DNA of 33,620 nt, from contig URDX01000019.1 of assembly GCA_900546695.1 (NCBI GenBank), forward strand, positions 1-33,620. Reading direction: 5' to 3'. Origin of the DNA: an uncultured Eubacteriales bacterium (GTDB lineage Bacteria; Bacillota; Clostridia; Oscillospirales; CAG-272). The translations under genes and the position numbers were made by a program. Shown piece by piece: positions 31,841 through 33,620 of the stretch. The notes beneath the pieces are model-generated. The model had not been told where the DNA came from and ran no database searches. It saw only the letters and a list, made by a program, of their open reading frames with translations. Within the stretch, counting starts at the first letter, position 1. Each line of letters opens with the position of its first letter.

Positions 31841-31874
31841 GGTGTACGCCTGACAGAAAGGACACATTTTTCAG

Positions 31875-33188
31875 ATGGCAAATAACAGAAACAGCGGCGG
31901 AGACCGCCCTACCTGTTCGTTCTGCGGCAGAGACGAGAATCATGTCAGCTTCATGATACCCTCGCCTACCGGGCTGCTTATCTGCGACCACTGCATTGAT
32001 ATATGCAACGAGATAATCGACGAACAGCTCGGCGGAGACCGCCGCACCCACGCGGCATCGGCAGCCGACGAGACGCAGCCGCTTACCTTCGAGACGCTTC
32101 CCCGCCCCGCGGAGATAAAGGCGTCGCTCGATGAGTACGTCATCGGTCAGGATAAGGCAAAGAAGGTGCTCTCGGTCGCGGTGTATAATCACTATAAGAG
32201 GATACTCCAGCTGCCGAAGCAGACGGGTAAGGGAAAGAAGAAATCCGAGCCCGAGCAGAAGCCCGATGTAGAGCTGCAGAAGAGCAACGTTCTGCTGCTC
32301 GGACCGACGGGCGTCGGTAAGACCTATCTCGCTCAAACGCTCGCAAAGACGCTGCGCGTGCCCTTCGCCATTGCCGACGCGACCACCCTCACCGAGGCAG
32401 GCTACGTCGGAGAGGATGTCGAGAATATACTTCTGCGCCTTATTCAGGCGGCGGATTTCGACATCGAACGAGCGGAGCGCGGAATAATCTATATCGACGA
32501 AATAGATAAGATATCCCGCCGCAGCGAAAATCGCTCCATCACCCGCGACGTTTCGGGCGAGGGTGTTCAGCAGGCGCTGCTCAAGATACTTGAGGGTACG
32601 GTTTCAAACGTTCCCCCGCAGGGCGGAAGAAAGCACCCGAATCAGGAGTTCATTCAGATAAATACCGAGAATATCCTCTTTATCTGCGGCGGCTCGTTCG
32701 ACGGCATATCCGAGCAGGTCGAGACAAGACGCGGTAAGCAGACGATGGGATTTTCGGGCGAGGTGCGCTCTAAGACCGAAAAGAACCTCTCGGATATCTA
32801 CGCGGATATCACCCCGCACGATATCGTTAAATACGGGCTCATACCCGAGCTCGTCGGCAGACTACCCGTGCTCGTAGGTCTCGAGGACCTCGACCGCGCG
32901 GCGCTCGTCCGTATACTCCGCGAGCCGAAAAACTCGATAATCAAGCAGTACGAGCGGCTCTTTGAGCTCGACAACTGTAAGGTCGAGTTCACCGACGGAG
33001 CACTCAATGCCATCGCAGAGCTCGCTATTGAGCGCGCGACCGGTGCACGCGGACTCCGCGCTATCACCGAGGAGGCTATGATCGACGTTATGTACGATGT
33101 CCCGTCCGACCCTACCATCGAAAAGGTCATCATCGACGAGGACGTAATCAAACACAAAAAGAAGCCCGAGATAGTCCATCGCGCATAA
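31875..33188 (+). CDS. clpX: ATP-dependent Clp protease ATP-binding subunit ClpX
   Basis: The 437-residue AAA+ unfoldase recognises substrates and feeds them to ClpP. The N-terminal zinc-binding domain has Cys14, Cys17, Cys37 and Cys40. Walker A GPTGVGKT is at 143-150 and Walker B IIYIDEID at 204-211. The substrate pore loop GYVG is at 176-179, and the sensor-2 GARGLR segment lies near the C terminus. The ClpP-contacting IGF loop reads MGF (291-293). A Lys-rich insert (about 115-135) lies before Walker A and is somewhat longer than usual. AAAGGAC lies about 14 nt before the ATG. It ends the tig-clpP-clpX group. Confidence 0.96.
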   Translation: MANNRNSGGDRPTCSFCGRDENHVSFMIPSPTGLLICDHCIDICNEIIDEQLGGDRRTHAASAADETQPLTFETLPRPAEIKASLDEYVIGQDKAKKVLSVAVYNHYKRILQLPKQTGKGKKKSEPEQKPDVELQKSNVLLLGPTGVGKTYLAQTLAKTLRVPFAIADATTLTEAGYVGEDVENILLRLIQAADFDIERAERGIIYIDEIDKISRRSENRSITRDVSGEGVQQALLKILEGTVSNVPPQGGRKHPNQEFIQINTENILFICGGSFDGISEQVETRRGKQTMGFSGEVRSKTEKNLSDIYADITPHDIVKYGLIPELVGRLPVLVGLEDLDRAALVRILREPKNSIIKQYERLFELDNCKVEFTDGALNAIAELAIERATGARGLRAITEEAMIDVMYDVPSDPTIEKVIIDEDVIKHKKKPEIVHRA

Positions 33189-33263
33189 TATCAAGTCGCG
33201 ACCGACTGCTCGTCTATCACTCATAGTACCGAAACGCGACCGACTCCCACCGCATAAACGAAG

Positions 33264-33308
33264 AAAGGATTCCCGCAGAGCATTGCGCTCCGCAGGAGTC
33301 CCTTTTTT
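33264..33308 (+). terminator. Terminator of clpP-clpX
   Basis: AAAGGATTCCCGCAGAGC pairs imperfectly with GCTCCGCAGGAGTCCCTTT around ATTGC, and TTTTTT follows. It lies 76 nt downstream of the clpX stop. The intervening spacer has CGCGACCGACT twice (near 33197 and 33236). Confidence 0.7.
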
Positions 33309-33384
33309 GATGCTCAGCAGCTTAAAGCTAAAAACTAAAAAGCACTCTGAAATCCCGCTGCATATCCCAGCTTAAACATCGGGT

Positions 33385-33410
33385 GTACACGCTCTGCGAG
33401 CGTGAAAAAC
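33385..33410 (+). repeat. 26-nt dispersed repeat, copy 2
   Basis: This is identical in sequence and orientation to 28049-28074, including the CACGCTC-TGC-GAGCGTG hairpin and the AAAAAC tail. Confidence 0.7.
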
Positions 33411-33620
33411 TAAAGCGCTGTACGTGCATTCTCCAAATAAGAAATGCGAGGCGTAATGCCCGCCGAGCATTTCGGACGATAACTCGCCTTTGCGCTATCG
33501 GCTGAACAGTCAGGGGGAGATACATAAGAGGGGGAACCGGCGCGGCCATATGCTCGCGAATGCGGGCATCCTCAGCGCCGCCCCCTCTTATGCGCGCTTT
33601 TCTTTCCGCCGCTTTCTTTT
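33411..33620. other. Gene-free window end with long hairpin
   Basis: No gene is supported up to the window edge. A hairpin at 33523-33592 has a perfect 12-bp outer stem CATAAGAGGGGG / CCCCCTCTTATG and an inner GGCGC/GCGCC pairing. T-rich sequence follows after a short CGCGC. It may be a terminator or an intergenic repeat; the next gene lies outside the window. Confidence 0.5.

Noticed and set aside
33328..33549. 73-codon minus-strand frame near the window end
   Set aside because: It has no ribosome binding site, covers the 26-nt repeat and part of a hairpin, and resembles no known family.

Overview
The window looks like chromosomal DNA from a moderately GC-rich Bacillota, most likely a gut or rumen clostridium of the Oscillospiraceae/Ruminococcaceae type. 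This is inferred from Firmicutes-style gene sets (a YdjG/YdjH-like pair, lepB-rbgA-rnhB-yraN, tig-clpP-clpX, a PASTA kinase-like protein, a PPi-type phosphofructokinase, DUF1540), strong AGGAGG-like ribosome binding sites, and TTGACA/TATAAT promoters with 17-18 bp spacers. No rRNA, tRNA, CRISPR array, prophage or complete transposon was seen. Most of the window is core genome.

Layout. 206-2589: a zinc-ribbon membrane protein and a two-TPM-domain membrane protein. 2707-4018: a GNAT acetyltransferase and, divergently, a duplicated rhamnose-mutarotase-like protein with a structured leader. 4252-4432: G/C-rich hairpin repeats. 4573-6976: a phosphofructokinase with PPi-type residues, followed by a surface lipoprotein built like trigger factor. 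7008-7181: a MITE-like element. 7201-10623 (minus): an ABC-F ATPase and, upstream of it, a fusion of dephospho-CoA kinase with a membrane-anchored lytic transglycosylase. 10858-13947: a divergent PASTA-domain pseudokinase with Trp-rich C-terminal repeats. 14145-16825: a small unknown protein, a GH172/DUF2961 protein in AT-richer DNA, and a lone half-size chromate transporter. 17023-17547: a repeat-rich spacer with a 345-bp inverted-repeat element. 17603-20971 (minus): a secreted beta-helix protein and a GT4 glycosyltransferase. 21920-24936: lepB-rbgA-rnhB-yraN. 25199-27810: an M19 dipeptidase and threonine synthase. 28163-29449: a DUF1540 protein and a metallophosphoesterase. 29555-33188: tig-clpP-clpX.

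How the genes work together. tig, clpP and clpX form a folding and degradation module, and the lipoprotein at 5840 looks like its extracytoplasmic counterpart. The pseudokinase and the CoaE-transglycosylase fusion share one divergent promoter region; one is a probable wall sensor and the other carries a wall-cutting domain, so they are the best candidate here for an undescribed functional pair.

The most unusual DNA-level property is the spacer content. Several intergenic regions hold short degenerate tandem repeats of different sequence and unit length (10 to 38 nt). Two of these start at, or overlap, the stop codon of the preceding gene. There are also MITE-like inverted-repeat elements and exact repeats shared between distant spacers.
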